From: Tubulanus polymorphus
Taxonomy: Eukaryota > Nemertea > Palaeonemertea > Tubulaniformes > Tubulanidae
Length of the DNA: 64,000 nucleotides
NCBI RefSeq assembly: GCF_964204645.1
Contig: NC_134036.1
Location: 3,520,001 to 3,584,000 of the forward strand
Direction: 5' to 3'
Positions 25,501 to 35,902 of the stretch are shown piece by piece. Below the pieces are notes generated by a model. That model ran no database searches. It worked only from the letters and a program-made list of their open reading frames with translations, and was not told the origin of the DNA. Every line of letters begins with the position of its first letter. The stretch's first letter is position 1. The translations under genes were made by a program, and so were the position numbers.

Positions 25501-28500
25501 GCGTTAATTCATTTAAAGATTTTCATTTTCGATTTATTTACCGATTTCTCTCTTTACAAAAATTGAGGTAATTTTGGGACTTTTCTTATGAGCATTCGTT
25601 TCTGTTTTTTCAATGACTCCTAAATGATTTTGGTCAAGAGGGATAAACTACCGGAAATTCTGGACAAAAAGGGGCTTTTCTGGCTAGCTCTTATCAGGGC
25701 CCATTACAATTTGCAAAAATATTTTTCCAGAGGGCACATTCGAATTTTTGAAGGGGTTGGATGGGGTGGACCCTAAATCCACCCTCTTAGCGTTCAGATG
25801 ATCTTTTTGTGGTATTGTTCTCTTTCTTAGTTCTCTACTATTGTCTATCGTTATTTCAGGTCGGCGGAGATTATCTACTCACTGGTATTAGGCGTCAACG
25901 ATAAACAGAACTTCCCGCAGGTCGCCGCGATGAAGGATCTGATCTTGGCGCGGCGCAGTCTCGGCCTGTTCCAGCACCACGACGGTATCACCGGCACCGC
26001 TAAAGAACACGTTGTCGTCGACTACGGAAACAAGTAAAATGATTATTATTATTATTATTAATATTAATCATAATCGCGATAATATATCATAATAGTTCAT
26101 TTTCAATTAGAAATGTCATGGGTAAAGTACTGAAGAATATGTGTGATGTGTGGATGATCATAAGTTTGAAGAATGCTTGAAAATGAAATGATTTCGAATA
26201 ATCTTAATTTCTGCTCTTTCAGATTGACGAAGTCGTTGATGAACATGAAAAAGTTGATATCGAAAGCGAGCGAGTTTCTGTTGATGAACGACCGCACGAA
26301 ATTCAAATCGCAAGAAAATGCCGAATTCTTCAACATCGTAAGTGAAAATGTCAGTGACTCGAATTGTAGATGAAAAAGTGTGAACCGAATGCGAGGGATT
26401 GATTGATTATTTCGTGAAATTTTCAGGACGAAGCGCGGGTTTCTCATGATTCTTTGCCCGAGCGGACAGTTCTACAACTCACTACTGATAAAAGGTATGA
26501 AGGAAAATACGGTCCCCTACCTTCTGGGTGGTTCTTCGTAAGTACCTTTCACATGTGTGAAGTGTTGCCGGGGTTTAAGTTGAATTACCTGAGGTCTAAG
26601 TTGTCCGAATTGGAAATCTATACTAGCCTAATCTGTTACGTATCTCTATTGGAAGATGGCAGCACCTGAAATTGTAGTAAGTAATGATAATGATTTAGTA
26701 GATACTGATAAGCCCGTTATTCAACACTCTGGGGTGGAATTTTTTAAACATTCAAATTATCTCCAGCACTTCAGGTTGCTAATTAGCAAGTACCGAACGG
26801 GTTAATCGATTCTAAATTGCGTTGGTTCCGTCTGTATTTCAGCGTCGTGGCGTTCTACAACTCGTTAGCTCAGCACCGCGAACAGATCGTCCGCGTTTAC
26901 GTGTCGAAACCGCATTTCATCGTACGCGACGGAAACGGCTCGGTCGTCGACAGCCAGGTCGATCCGTTCTGGGTGAACAACGAGGACATGGCCGAAAATC
27001 AATACAAAGTTCGTATACCTTCCAACCTTTAACCTCGTCTCTATCCTTCGCCGTCGTTTTAGTATCTGCACCTTAGTCCCTCGTCCTCCTGTCGGGTGAG
27101 GTTCAAACCTCATCCTTCCTTTCACAAACAAACATCAAAAAACACAACAAGAGAAATCCCACAATAAGTTCAGCCAAAACGAGAAACTTGAATAGAAGAG
27201 TTATATATATTTGCGCAACGTTTCGGCTAAAGACTATTAGCCATCATCAGTACGCCTGATGATGGCTAATAGTCTTTAGCCGAAACGTTGCGCAAATATA
27301 TATAACTCTTCTATTCAAGTTTCTCGTTTTGGCTGAACTTATTGTGGGATTTCTCTTGTTATCTTCTTACACGGATATTGTGTATCTTCTCGTCTCATCA
27401 AAAAACACGTTTATACTCCTGTTGTTTCAGGCACATTTTCTGGTGAAGGTTCCGCCACTGGGAATCGCGACGTACACCATACAGGAAGTGAGCCCCGGCG
27501 AAAACCCGAGGAACTACCATTCGGAGACAACCATGTACAACAGCGGTAGCGTTTTGACCGAGATTTATAAGTAAGTTCGCGTGCGCGTTAGCCGACGGTT
27601 TCAGATTTAGCCAACCGTATATGAAAAACAACGCGTACGCTATTTTTCCAGGGGTCCGTTCAAGATAATTAAGAAGAATCCGGTCGACTACACCTTGGAA
27701 ACGCCGTATTTAAAAGCGGTCTTCGACGGCGACAGGGGTACTCTGAAGGCGAGTACAATTTCAGAACCATTCGTACCCTAGCTAACCTACATAGTAAATA
27801 CAGCAAGATTCTATTTGCGCTTTCGCTATTTTACAGTCGACGTTGAGCAAAAGCGACAATCAGCAGACGACGACTAGAGTCGAATTCGTTACGTACGGAA
27901 CCCGATTGACCCGAGAAAAAAGCGGAGCTTACTTATTTCTACCTCAAGGAGAGGCGAAGGTCAGCAACGAGACCTAAATGGGAGGGAAATTCGGCGTAAT
28001 GCGTAAAATGTACCGACCACTGTGGTCTATGTTAGTGATTATATCGCGATGATTTTCTATTCGGCAGGCTCTACCGTACAACAATCCGTTCACGAGGATC
28101 GTACGAGGTCCTCTCATACAGGAGTCGCATATATTCATTCCTCACATCGAACATATCAATCGCGTATTCAACTCGCCGAGTAAGTTCTATCGAAGCGAGG
28201 CGTCGTATTTTTGTTACCCAATTGGGCGGTTCTCTTGCAGGGAAGGCAAATACAGATTGCAGCGACTCAGGTTTCATAGACAAAGGAACAAATTTTCTTT
28301 CCAGGATATATTACTGTCAGTTGGCATCAACAGACCTGACTACCTTGATATCTACTTTTTTTTTAGTTTTCATCACAAAAATAGAACTTTTAATTAAAAT
28401 GAACTGAATCGAAAATGAACTAAAGTCATCATGATTTAGAGCAAGTTCTGATATTTCTTCGAGTAACCAAGAATGACTGCTGTCACATAGTAGTCGCAGT

Positions 28501-30868
28501 CAAGTCTGCATCAATTCTTTTATCTCTGGGCACTATAGAAACCCATGCCTAGAGTTGACTTGTTCCTGTGTCTTTGAAAGCTGGGCTCGTCGCCTTAATT
28601 GACTCTCGCTCCGAATTGAGCGTTTCAATTTTTCGTTGCTTTGATTTCTCAGATGCCGATGGAAACGCCGTTCAACTTTACAACATCGTCGATATCCGGC
28701 GTACGACGAACTACGAGTTGGCGATGCGAGTTCACACGGACGTCAAAAATAACGACGGGGAATTCTACACAGATTTAAACGGATTCCAGGTCAGTTCAGC
28801 CTTAAGTCTATTTCAACTCCGCTCGAGATGGCAACGCGTCGCCTGGCTCTGTCAGTTTTGTTAGTAGACCTACATTCCTCCGTTTGTGGGATACGAACCT
28901 GATAAAATCGCCAGACCCAGCCACGTTCCTCCCTCGCAGGGATTTGGACTGATGGCATCGTGAGACTCTGCCACGTAACGTGATGGCACTGGAGACTCTG
29001 CCACGTAACCTGATGGCATTGCGACTCTGCCTTGCCATGCATGACATATAAGCTCAAAAGCTGTATTTGCAAAACAAATATGATCACCTTAACAAAACAA
29101 AGAAATAAATGTCTAACACGAAGGAATTGTTCGGTTTCAGATAATAAGGCGGAAGACATTGAAGAAGTTGCCGTTGCAAGCGAACTACTACCCGATGCCG
29201 ACGATGGCTTTCATTCAAGACGCGAAAACCAGATTCAGCGTACTTTCCGCTCAGTCGCTAGGCGTCGCTAGTCTCCAGGAAGGTTAGTAACGATCTCACC
29301 GCCGAATACCATGGTTAACATGAATCAACCTTTGAACGCACAACTCCAGTACCACGGTACACAGCGAGTACAACCATTACCCTACAGCCGCCCCTGATAA
29401 CGTGCGTGTATTATTTGTAGGAGTATTGGAGGTGATGATGGATCGTAGATTGAATCAGGACGACGGACGAGGTCTGATGCAGGCGGTCGTCGATAACAAG
29501 CGTACGCCGAATAAATTCATACTGCTGATCGAACGAAGACATAACAAACATAAAGTACGTGTCATACCCCGCCGGGAATTCTCTGTGTTCCAAATCTATC
29601 AACTTGCTGATATGGTACCATGGTTCAACACTGATCTCACTTTGAGCCAGCGATCCCTGTACCATGGTACCCATAGCGAGCAACATTTATTCAACCACCG
29701 AGCCCTGTACATTAGTATGTTAACAGACATACAGTGCAGTAAAACCTCTCTATGGTGAATGCCTGAGGGAGGTTAATGGAACCTTCACTACCAGGAAAAG
29801 TGTTCACTGTTCATTATGTCAGGAGGTACTGAATTGTATGTATTTCAATAGAGGTTTTACTCTACATTTATTGACTTCGTCTATTTCAGATACCGGCTAT
29901 ACAACCGGGCGGCTACGCTTCGTTACTCGCTCACCAGATGTCGCTGCAGCTCATTCACCCGTTGCACGTGATGCCGCAGCGAATCGGCGCGTCGACGGCG
30001 CAGATGGCGCCCGAGCACCGGCCGATGGCGGCGGCGTCGTCGTTGCCGTGCGACGTTCACATGTTGAATTTGCGTACGTTACGCGACGGCGATCACACGG
30101 ACGCGCCGCGTACCGACGCGGCGTTGATATTACATCGTCTGCTATACGACTGCAGTCTACCGGCAGACGGATTAAAATGTTCCACTTATTCCAGTTCCGT
30201 AAGTTTTGTTCTCTATTCACCGAGTATATCCATATTTTTTACAATTTAGGGAGTAAATCGAGCTGTAAAAAGAGAAGAAACCACTCTCAAACCGTATTCA
30301 CAGTCATGTCTGCCTTTGCCTAATATCATTTCCTAATTCATCAACTCAAACTCAATACATTCATGCCTGCAATGATGATATTTGAGCCCAAGAGGTACAG
30401 ACAACAGAAGTGCAGAAAGGATAGTCTCACTGTCTTCATACCATCCTCACTTGCCAGGGTTTGATTGCCTCACACTAACACTAACCCGGCTGCAGACCCT
30501 TCATTGGTCCATTACAATGTCCATGATTTCTTGGGTGGACAGGTTGCGGCTCAGCAACCACCAGTCTATGTCTAGCCAATCAGATGCGTTGCTTTGAAAA
30601 TGGGCCACACCGGCCCGGCCACTGCACTCGATACTGCGTCTCATTAGGACAACTAAATGTATTTAACGAAGCCGAGCAACTCATATTCACCTGTCGTGTC
30701 GTCGTTTCGTTTCAGGTCCATTTACAAAAACTATTCCAGAATAAATTCAAACATATCCAGGAATCGTCGTTGTCGCTAATGCACAACGGCACCGTCGTAG
30801 GTGGCGCCACTGGCGAGGTGAAGCTCGAGCCGATGGAACTGCACGCGTACCGGGTGAAAATGCGATGA
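13509..30868 (+). CDS. MAN2A: Golgi alpha-mannosidase II (GH38), 23 coding exons
   Basis: Exons: 13509-13637, 20645-20861, 20983-21080, 21264-21411, 21961-22132, 23247-23374, 23476-23649, 24156-24345, 24599-24776, 25105-25307, 25860-26033, 26223-26337, 26427-26494, 26843-27008, 27431-27570, 27652-27748, 27837-27959, 28068-28179, 28653-28789, 29141-29282, 29421-29554, 29890-30198, 30716-30868. Phases agree throughout and give 1168 residues; vertebrate MAN2A proteins are ~1145. Exon 1 encodes a type II signal anchor (about residues 4-25); exon 2 gives a helical stem. GH38 motifs: HSHTDPGW (H192, D196), WAIDPFGHS with probable nucleophile D308, VGDDFR with probable acid/base D446, and QHHDGITGT (H586) for the remaining zinc ligand; FYTDLNGFQ ends exon 19. 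The enzyme trims two mannoses from the GlcNAc-Man5 N-glycan in the Golgi, allowing complex glycans. ATG 13509 is chosen because it starts the anchor; an in-frame GTG lies six bases upstream. The intron at 27749 is GC-AG. Whether it matches MAN2A1 or MAN2A2 cannot be told. Confidence 0.95.
14630..14945 (+). repeat. Three tandem units of a dispersed ~100-bp repeat
   Basis: Each unit contains gtgtgctgataaaatgtc, then a tgtttgtagttcattt-like stretch, a gtgtcaggtgaag-like stretch, ctgaacacatgtg and gatcagtttttg. The units diverge by substitutions and small indels and are about 90-110 bases long. Related copies occur at 23053-23246, 24484-24545 and 26095-26175, and inverted at 45792-45962. There is no coding capacity. 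It lies in MAN2A intron 1. Confidence 0.75.
14946..15574. other. MAN2A intron 1, nothing recognised
   Basis: AT-rich intron sequence without repeat structure or coding resemblance. Confidence 0.4.
15575..15674 (+). repeat. 12-bp minisatellite, eight units
   Basis: Units of GCGACCGCTCTT, with C/T and G/A variants, run head to tail. One unit carries a 2-bp insertion (gcgacaccgctctt), which breaks any long frame. It lies in MAN2A intron 1. Confidence 0.9.
16101..17153 (+). repeat. ~60-bp minisatellite, about 18 units
   Basis: Head-to-tail units of 60 bases, or 58 where TG is lost from the T-run, each with caaattgatcagtagtcaag, AGGGGGTAAGAC and GTGACACCTTACCCA. GGGTAAG and CTTACCC inside each unit can form a 7-bp hairpin. 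The order of variants (an attcagtaac unit followed by a gtgttcaaa unit) occurs twice, about 540 bases apart, so part of the array arose as a block duplication. Because 60 is divisible by three, frames of 143 and 120 codons stay open; they stop where 58-base units shift phase. It lies inside MAN2A intron 1. Confidence 0.97.
17154..17725. other. MAN2A intron 1, nothing recognised
   Basis: No coding or repeat signal was seen between the minisatellite and the next element. Confidence 0.4.
17726..17909 (+). mobile_element. hAT-like MITE, GGGTGGCCAC family
   Basis: It starts AGGGTGGCCGCTTTC and ends CAGTGTCCACCCTG, imperfect terminal inverted repeats of about 15 bp. Its interior, rich in gattacacaaaatt, ttccccggggttttccag and similar words, is shared with 21449-21869. 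Inverted relatives lie at 35711-35902 and 41017-41231. CAGGGTGG ends suggest hAT, but an 8-bp target duplication was not confirmed. Confidence 0.6.
17910..20644. other. MAN2A intron 1, distal part
   Basis: About 2.7 kb with no recognised exon. Short open frames such as 19493-19705 lack family resemblance. Confidence 0.4.
21449..21869 (+). mobile_element. Longer copy of the GGGTGGCCAC MITE family
   Basis: It begins GGGGTGGCCACTTTC and ends CAGGTCAGTGGCCGCTCTG. An inner part (21660-21815) contains three gacccggccg words that the 17726 copy lacks, so one copy is either expanded or deleted. It fills most of MAN2A intron 4. Confidence 0.55.
22225..22440 (+). repeat. Imperfect ~70-bp tandem repeat in intron 5
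   Basis: Three diverged units share a cactccagg/ctctccagg/ctcaccaggg word, a gatgactgatacacag/gactgatacag stretch and a gggtaatgatatcaat/gggtaataataccaat stretch. Confidence 0.55.
23053..23246 (+). repeat. Dispersed ~100-bp repeat abutting MAN2A exon 6
   Basis: Two units of the family seen at 14630. The last unit's gctgatgaaatgtctaatg runs directly into TTTCAG, the acceptor of exon 6 at 23247, so the repeat supplies part or all of the 3' splice-site context. Confidence 0.65.
23705..23800 (-). mobile_element. SINE fragments, minus orientation
   Basis: Two nearby motifs related to the complement of a B box (ggcaggagttgaaacctg and ggcaggaattcaaacctgg) carry the same flanking words as at 421. 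They lie in MAN2A intron 7. Confidence 0.45.
23926..24005 (+). mobile_element. tRNA-derived SINE with A and B boxes
   Basis: TGGCTGAGTCT resembles the pol III A box and GGTTGGAATCCC the B box, separated by ctagcgatgccatca. This gives the + orientation of the family seen inverted at 421, 23705 and 28880. The box spacing is shorter than in a real tRNA, so it is a SINE head or a deleted copy. Confidence 0.5.
26095..26175 (+). repeat. Single diverged unit of the ~100-bp repeat
   Basis: It shares tagttcattttcaattaga, aaatgtc and a tgtgtggatgatcat stretch with the units at 14630 and 23053. It lies in MAN2A intron 11, just after an (att)n run at 26040. Confidence 0.55.
27146..27360. mobile_element. 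Perfect 105-bp palindrome with hammerhead-like cores
   Basis: The arms 27146-27250 and 27256-27360 read as exact inverted copies around a five-base centre (tacgc). On the + strand 27256-27286 gives CTGATGA, a 6-bp stem (GGCTAA/TTAGCC) with a short loop, then GAAAC: the conserved core order of a hammerhead ribozyme. One unpaired T (27263) precedes the stem, which differs from the textbook core. By symmetry the minus strand carries the same core. Such cores are known from Penelope-like elements and retrozymes, so a head-to-head pair of pLTR-like ends is a plausible origin. It lies in MAN2A intron 14. Confidence 0.7.
28880..29040 (-). mobile_element. SINE cluster, minus orientation, with short tandem units
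   Basis: Complement-of-B-box words (gggatacgaacctgat, gcagggatttggactgat) are followed by three units of gactctgccacgtaac-like sequence. It is related to 421 and 23705 and lies in MAN2A intron 19. Confidence 0.5.
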
Positions 30869-32375
30869 CCCCCGGCGATATAGCGCCATTAGCTGCTAAC
30901 GTCCGATTTTAGGGGTGATACTAGAGGTACCCGCTTGCCAGGGCAATAATTCAGAAAATAACTTACTATATATATATATATATATATATTTCTAACTCCT
31001 TCCGTAGTCGAATGAGTTCTTAATCGCAACACTGTCATGATTTCATTTCACGAGATGCTACTAGAAAGTCAGAAAACGATCATTTCAGGCGGGATGCCGA
31101 AGAATTGCTGTTTCAACCCATTAGCACTCAGAAATTTCAAGGAATATTCCACATTTATCGAGATGCAGCTCATTCCCAGTTGATTTTCTTGTATTACAAG
31201 TTCGTGTTACTTTGTAGTAAATAGTCAAGGCTTTAATGTGATATAAGATTGATCGAGGTGGGCCACGCGAGTGCAAATGGGTCGAATTTGAACGCTTTCC
31301 GTCGTCCTTCTTCGCGGTTAGTGGGTCTGTTTAAATAACTGCTGTACTTATACGAGATCGGTATTATTCGCCTTCTTTATTTTCCTCTAAATATTTCATA
31401 TCGAAGGCGTGTCCTTTAAATACGACACAATGATGATGTAGATAGTCTAGACGAGAAATTCGCGGTGGAAAGAAATGTGATTTTATACTAATGCGGGTGT
31501 CGGTCTGCTAAATAGAACCACGCGCCCTTCGGACGTTATCATAGTGGGAAATCTTGATCTCCGATACGATTGTCTGCAGTTTATTCCGGATTTATCACAA
31601 ATCGGAAGCATGCTGCTGATGAAATATCTAATGTCTGAGGGCGATGATAGGTTCGTGCACTGCTGCTGATCTGTGAATGTATGTGATGCGCGTATTATAT
31701 TTTTGTTCATGTTGAGTTTATTGTTTACATAATATATCTATGTATTTATTATTATTACGATTATTATTATGTAGTAATAAGGATGTAATGTATAGATGTT
31801 TAGATATTCAAGTTATTGTAAGTAGATTCCCAGGGAAACGGAAACATGATTCCGTGTCGTATGCGTTGAGCTCATACACATTCGCAGCTGGTTTGATAAT
31901 ACAGAGTCGCCCCCTATTGCCGCTACAAATATATTCATAGGTTTGCGCTGGAGCTGTATCGTCGTCGGCCTTCGCTCGAAATTGACGAACGAGCATCGAG
32001 AATGAAACCGAGTTCGTTCACATCACCGGCCAATCATGAACTGTGTCCTTACCGCGCGGCCGAGTGCGAATATCTAACCGTAAATAGGAAGAATCAGCTA
32101 TGAATATATTCGTAGCAGCACTAGAAGTTTGTAGCCGGCAGCAAATGTGAACCAACAATTTATTTGGTGGCATTCATCATTTTCATGTTAGTCCGTTTTT
32201 AGATATTTATCAGTGTATGTAGTCCAGTTATTGACGGTACGTTTGTTTACATAAATATTTAATTTATTTTCGACGTACGTGTATCAGTATTTATGTATGT
32301 TTGTATGTATTGTATGCGAGTTAACTTGCAGCATTGATGACGATATTCGAGAAATAAAAGTGAATTTTTTAATAA
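30869..32375 (+). other. Presumed MAN2A 3' UTR
   Basis: No coding signal follows the stop. The first clear AATAAA downstream on the + strand is at 32353-32358. An ~1.5-kb 3' UTR is inferred, not shown. Confidence 0.45.
32353..32358 (+). terminator. Candidate poly(A) signal for MAN2A
   Basis: A canonical AATAAA hexamer is followed by T-rich and GT-containing sequence (gaattttttaataattgcgcgttgtttc). Confidence 0.45.
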
Positions 32376-32508
32376 TTGCGCGTTGTTTCTCGATAAAGTC
32401 GCCGTTATGTCGGAATACTCGAATCGAGCCTTTTCCGACAGGACGATGACTCGAGCGTGGAGGAGTTGGATATTTACGTGAAAACAACTAGTTGAACATA
32501 AGTGTGAA

Positions 32509-33020
32509 AGTGATATCAGAGTTGGACGATACAGAAGACTCGGATCTTTTGACTTGAGAATGATATCACAGTTAGATGATACACTGACTCTGATAGAGTC
32601 AGGTCTTTTTGACTTTAATGGATATCTGAGTTGGACGATACAGTAGACTCCGCTTAAGTCAGATCTTTTGACTTGAGAATGATATCACAGTTAGATGATA
32701 CACAACCTCTGATAGAGTCAGATCTTTTGACTTGAGAATGATATCACAGTTAGATGATGCACAGACTCTGATAGTCAGGTCTTTTGACTTTAATGGATAT
32801 CTGAGTTAGACGATACAGTTGACTCCGCCTATATCCGAGTTAGATCATACACAGAAGACACCATTCGAGTCGGGTCTTTTGGTACAGTCCTCTGCTCAAG
32901 TTGGTTCTTAATCTTTTGCCTCGAGAGTGATATCGGAGTTGTGTGGTACAATAGTCGGATCTTTTGACATGAGAGTGATATCCAAGTTGTATGGTCAGTC
33001 AACTCCACTCAAGTCAGTTA
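32509..33020 (+). repeat. Imperfect tandem repeat, ~60-bp units
   Basis: About eight diverged units built on gatatcacagttagatgata, cagactctgatagagtcag and tcttttgacttgagaatg. Some adjacent pairs form larger ~120-bp units with a taatggatatctgagttg variant. It lies just beyond the candidate MAN2A poly(A) signal. Confidence 0.8.
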
Positions 33021-34044
33021 GGTTTTGCCCAAATGGTGGCGCTTTATGGATATGCAGTGGGACCTCATTTTCAAGCCAAATGCAGAGGGCCAGAAAATCT
33101 GTGCAGATCTAGTCATTGTATCCGGCATCATCAACATTGTCCTATTTAGGATGAGTTTCTGGGTTTGAAATAACACAATTATAATACAAGTGTCACTATA
33201 ACGAGGTTCCACTGCGTATAGGCCGACACATATGCGAGCGGAATTGTTATCCAACTTGAGCAGAGTGTACAGTTTGGTTCCTCTTAGTGTTGAACTTTGA
33301 AAGAGACATACCAAACCTGTTGATTGACAGCGGAAGAATGCCGATATTGAAAAACAAGACAACAAAAATTGAGAATAAAAAGATGATTCTTTGTCACCCT
33401 GACTAGCGACTAGCACTTTCATATTTCAGTTCTTTTATTGTTTCTTTTCTTAAGTTTTATGTGCTTTATTTATTAGTGAATTATACAATGATTGTGTTGA
33501 ACAATGAAGGGTGCTGGAAACAGCGATGAAAGCTGTATCCCTGTCTCCTTATATCTCCATGAATTGGTCCAAGACAGAGGCATCGTCCAGACCAACAATG
33601 TCTCCAGTACTGAGTTTGTGAAATAGCATAACTTGTCAATCCTCCTAAGTCCAGAAACCACAAGTCTCCTCACATAGTCCTACGAGTCCAGAAAAGCAGC
33701 TATCTCTCTGCTAATGAGTCCACCAGGAATAGCCACAACCTCCTCTCCCAACAGGTCGACTAATCTTTTCCAAACCGTCCTCTCGGGGAACAACCTACAA
33801 TTAAGATTCGACAGACCACTTACCCATCTTTTTGCTACCGATGTTCAGCTGAACTGAAATCATCGTCGCAGCTTTGACCGCATTCAAAATCTCCTGTAAA
33901 ATACAAACGAAGAACAGAGCATTAATATTTCATTCAGAACTCTAACACTACAATACTAAACATTTATGACGAAGTCAAAACTAATTTCCATCGCATTAAA
34001 TCCTTGTAAAGTTAAATGAACGTGATAATAAGGATGTTTAGCTG
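33021..34044. other. Intergenic, nothing recognised
   Basis: No coding or structured element was identified between the tandem repeat and the microRNA group. Confidence 0.4.
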
Positions 34045-34120
34045 CTAATCAAGCAGGCCGGGACGAGTGCAATTTGAATTCGAAACATGCAAATATTGCA
34101 AACATCACAACCTAGCTCAT
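34045..34120 (-). ncRNA. mir-92: miR-92 precursor, copy 1
   Basis: On the minus strand the 3' arm reads AATTGCACTCGTCCCGGCC followed by TGC (34053-34074), with the miR-92 seed ATTGCAC at positions 2-8. The 5' arm, GGTTGTGATGTTTGCAATAT, pairs with it and leaves a short loop, as expected for a Drosha/Dicer precursor with a 3p mature product. The mature form matches the protostome miR-92 type. In known families miR-92 represses target mRNAs through the seed. Confidence 0.93.
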
Positions 34121-34164
34121 CGCAATGAATCTCTCGACATGAGACGAGCGGATGATTTGTAGGC

Positions 34165-34245
34165 CTAGATGGCAGGCCGGGACAAGTGCAATTTGATAGT
34201 CAGAGATTTACAAAATTTGCACCTGACCAGAACCGCTATCACGAG
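34165..34245 (-). ncRNA. mir-92: miR-92 precursor, copy 2
   Basis: The mature 3p arm at 34172-34193 has the same seed but CTTG in place of CTCG in the middle. The 5' arm, GGTTCTGGTCAGGTGCAAAT, pairs with it. It lies about 100 bases from copy 1 on the same strand, consistent with one primary transcript. Confidence 0.93.
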
Positions 34246-34557
34246 ACCCCGATATACGTAATCCAACCGTCGGATGACCGCCAATATTTCATGAGGTTGC
34301 AATTGATTCGAAATTTCCCGATTCAATATCAACCTGCAGCCTGGGACCAGCCTCGTCAGAAAACTCACTATCATAGCACGTAGTCTGAACTATCGCTTAT
34401 TAAAAGTGTGCTTCAATGTTTAACTTATACCTTGTGTTTGTAGTTAGTTCATTGAATGCTAATTAATCGAACGGTTGTCGGTCCAAGATTCAGATTGATA
34501 TCGATAGTTGCATTAACTACGCCGACAGTTTTTCGGAATTCGTAGAAATATCGACTA

Positions 34558-34632
34558 GATATCGGCAGGCCGGGACCAGTGCAATTTGATAACGGAACTG
34601 AACAAATTGCGCCAGTCGCAACCTGCTAATAT
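34558..34632 (-). ncRNA. mir-92: miR-92 precursor, copy 3
   Basis: The mature 3p arm at 34565-34586 carries CTGG in the middle and is otherwise identical to copies 1 and 4. The 5' arm is GGTTGCGACTGGCGCAATTT. Seed unchanged; the variation is confined to the centre. Confidence 0.93.
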
Positions 34633-34961
34633 CGTCGCCTCGTTACAACGCTGAAATCGAAACAACAGACAACTGCTTACCCGGCACAATTGAACTCGGA
34701 AATAAACGGATACAGTCGAGTTAGGCTTACTCATGCGTTACTATGTAAGATAATTCAAAGATCGTCTAAGCCGTAACTAAGATCATAAACTAGATAAGCA
34801 ATCAACACTTAATAGTAAAGTATCTAGTCGTTCCAGCACTCGTGAGGCATTAACAACTCAACTGTATCCGTAATTTTCAAGCGAATTTTTACATTTTTAA
34901 CGATACCGCGCTCGACCATACTAGCAACGTTTTCCAGTTGCGACGACAGAACGAAGAAGCC

Positions 34962-35042
34962 GAGCTAAACGCAGGCCGGGACGAGTGCAATTTGAGTAAA
35001 TATTCGTAACAAATATTGCAGCCGCCGCGTCCTACGTCGAAC
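34962..35042 (-). ncRNA. mir-92: miR-92 precursor, copy 4
   Basis: The mature 3p arm at 34971-34992 is identical to copy 1 over 22 bases. The 5' arm (AGGACGCGGCGGCTGCAATA) differs from copy 1, so selection has held the mature strand while the passenger strand drifted. Confidence 0.93.
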
Positions 35043-35710
35043 CGGCAATTCACCACGGCATCGACGACATGTTTCATCTCGTCGCGAGCGTCGTGAGACG
35101 GTTTTTCAGATATCAGAATATCAGCATTGATTGATGCAGTAGCAGAACTGACAAAAGTTTTTTCATCATTAAAACCGATCTCGACGCAACCGTAGACGAA
35201 CCGTCTGCTGGCATCCTCAGGTTGGCATGCTGTCTATCAACGCCCGCTGCCTGGCGAGCCTTTTAAGCGAAAATAACTAATGGAAAAATAAAACAGACGA
35301 AAAACAAGCGATTTAACGAATTCAAATGAAATAAAGAGTGCATTCTCTTTCGTAACGGAAGAGAAGAACGTGCAAAAATAAAACTGAAAGCGACTGAAGT
35401 CGTTGAAATCGTTCCCGACTTGAGAAAAATGAACTGCAACTCGAACGCCATCGTAATCGCCACGTGCCTGAGTAAGTCTTGTAGTCTTGTTACGTCGATG
35501 ATATTCTCGCAATGGCGAATCGGGGAAAATCTTGTCCGAAGATCTTCCATCTTTGACCTGTAAATATACAAAGAGAATAGAGGTTATTGCACGAGACGAT
35601 CACTAATATCGAACAGGTAGGAAAACATCATTTTCATGTACAGACTTTCAATCATAAATCTTGACCAACACATCATCATTCGAGAACCTAAATTCAAACA
35701 TTAACACTTT
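35043..35710. other. Between miR-92 copies; no gene seen
   Basis: No protein family is recognised. If the five hairpins share one transcript, this is transcribed spacer or intron. Confidence 0.35.
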
Positions 35711-35902
35711 GGGCGGCCACTTGAATTTCACTTGCTTTTTACCCGACATGCACATCTGCTAAGAATCCAATCAATTAACACAGTCAAATACAGAAGTCAT
35801 AGACGGAATCTGTTTGATTCTACACGCGATCTACTAGTCTCAATAATTAAGACTTCTACTTTTTCTAAATCGAATTCCCTGATTTCCAGTTAGTGGCCAC
35901 CA
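35711..35902 (-). mobile_element. GGGTGGCCAC-family MITE, inverted copy
   Basis: It opens GGGCGGCCACTTGAATTTC and closes TTAGTGGCCACC, with ctgctaagaatccaatcaat inside. That internal word is also found in the copy at 41017. Confidence 0.55.

Noticed and set aside
29838-30323. 161-codon frame as a separate gene
   Set aside because: It overlaps MAN2A exon 22 in another frame; the exon frame has clear GH38 C-terminal resemblance and matching phases.
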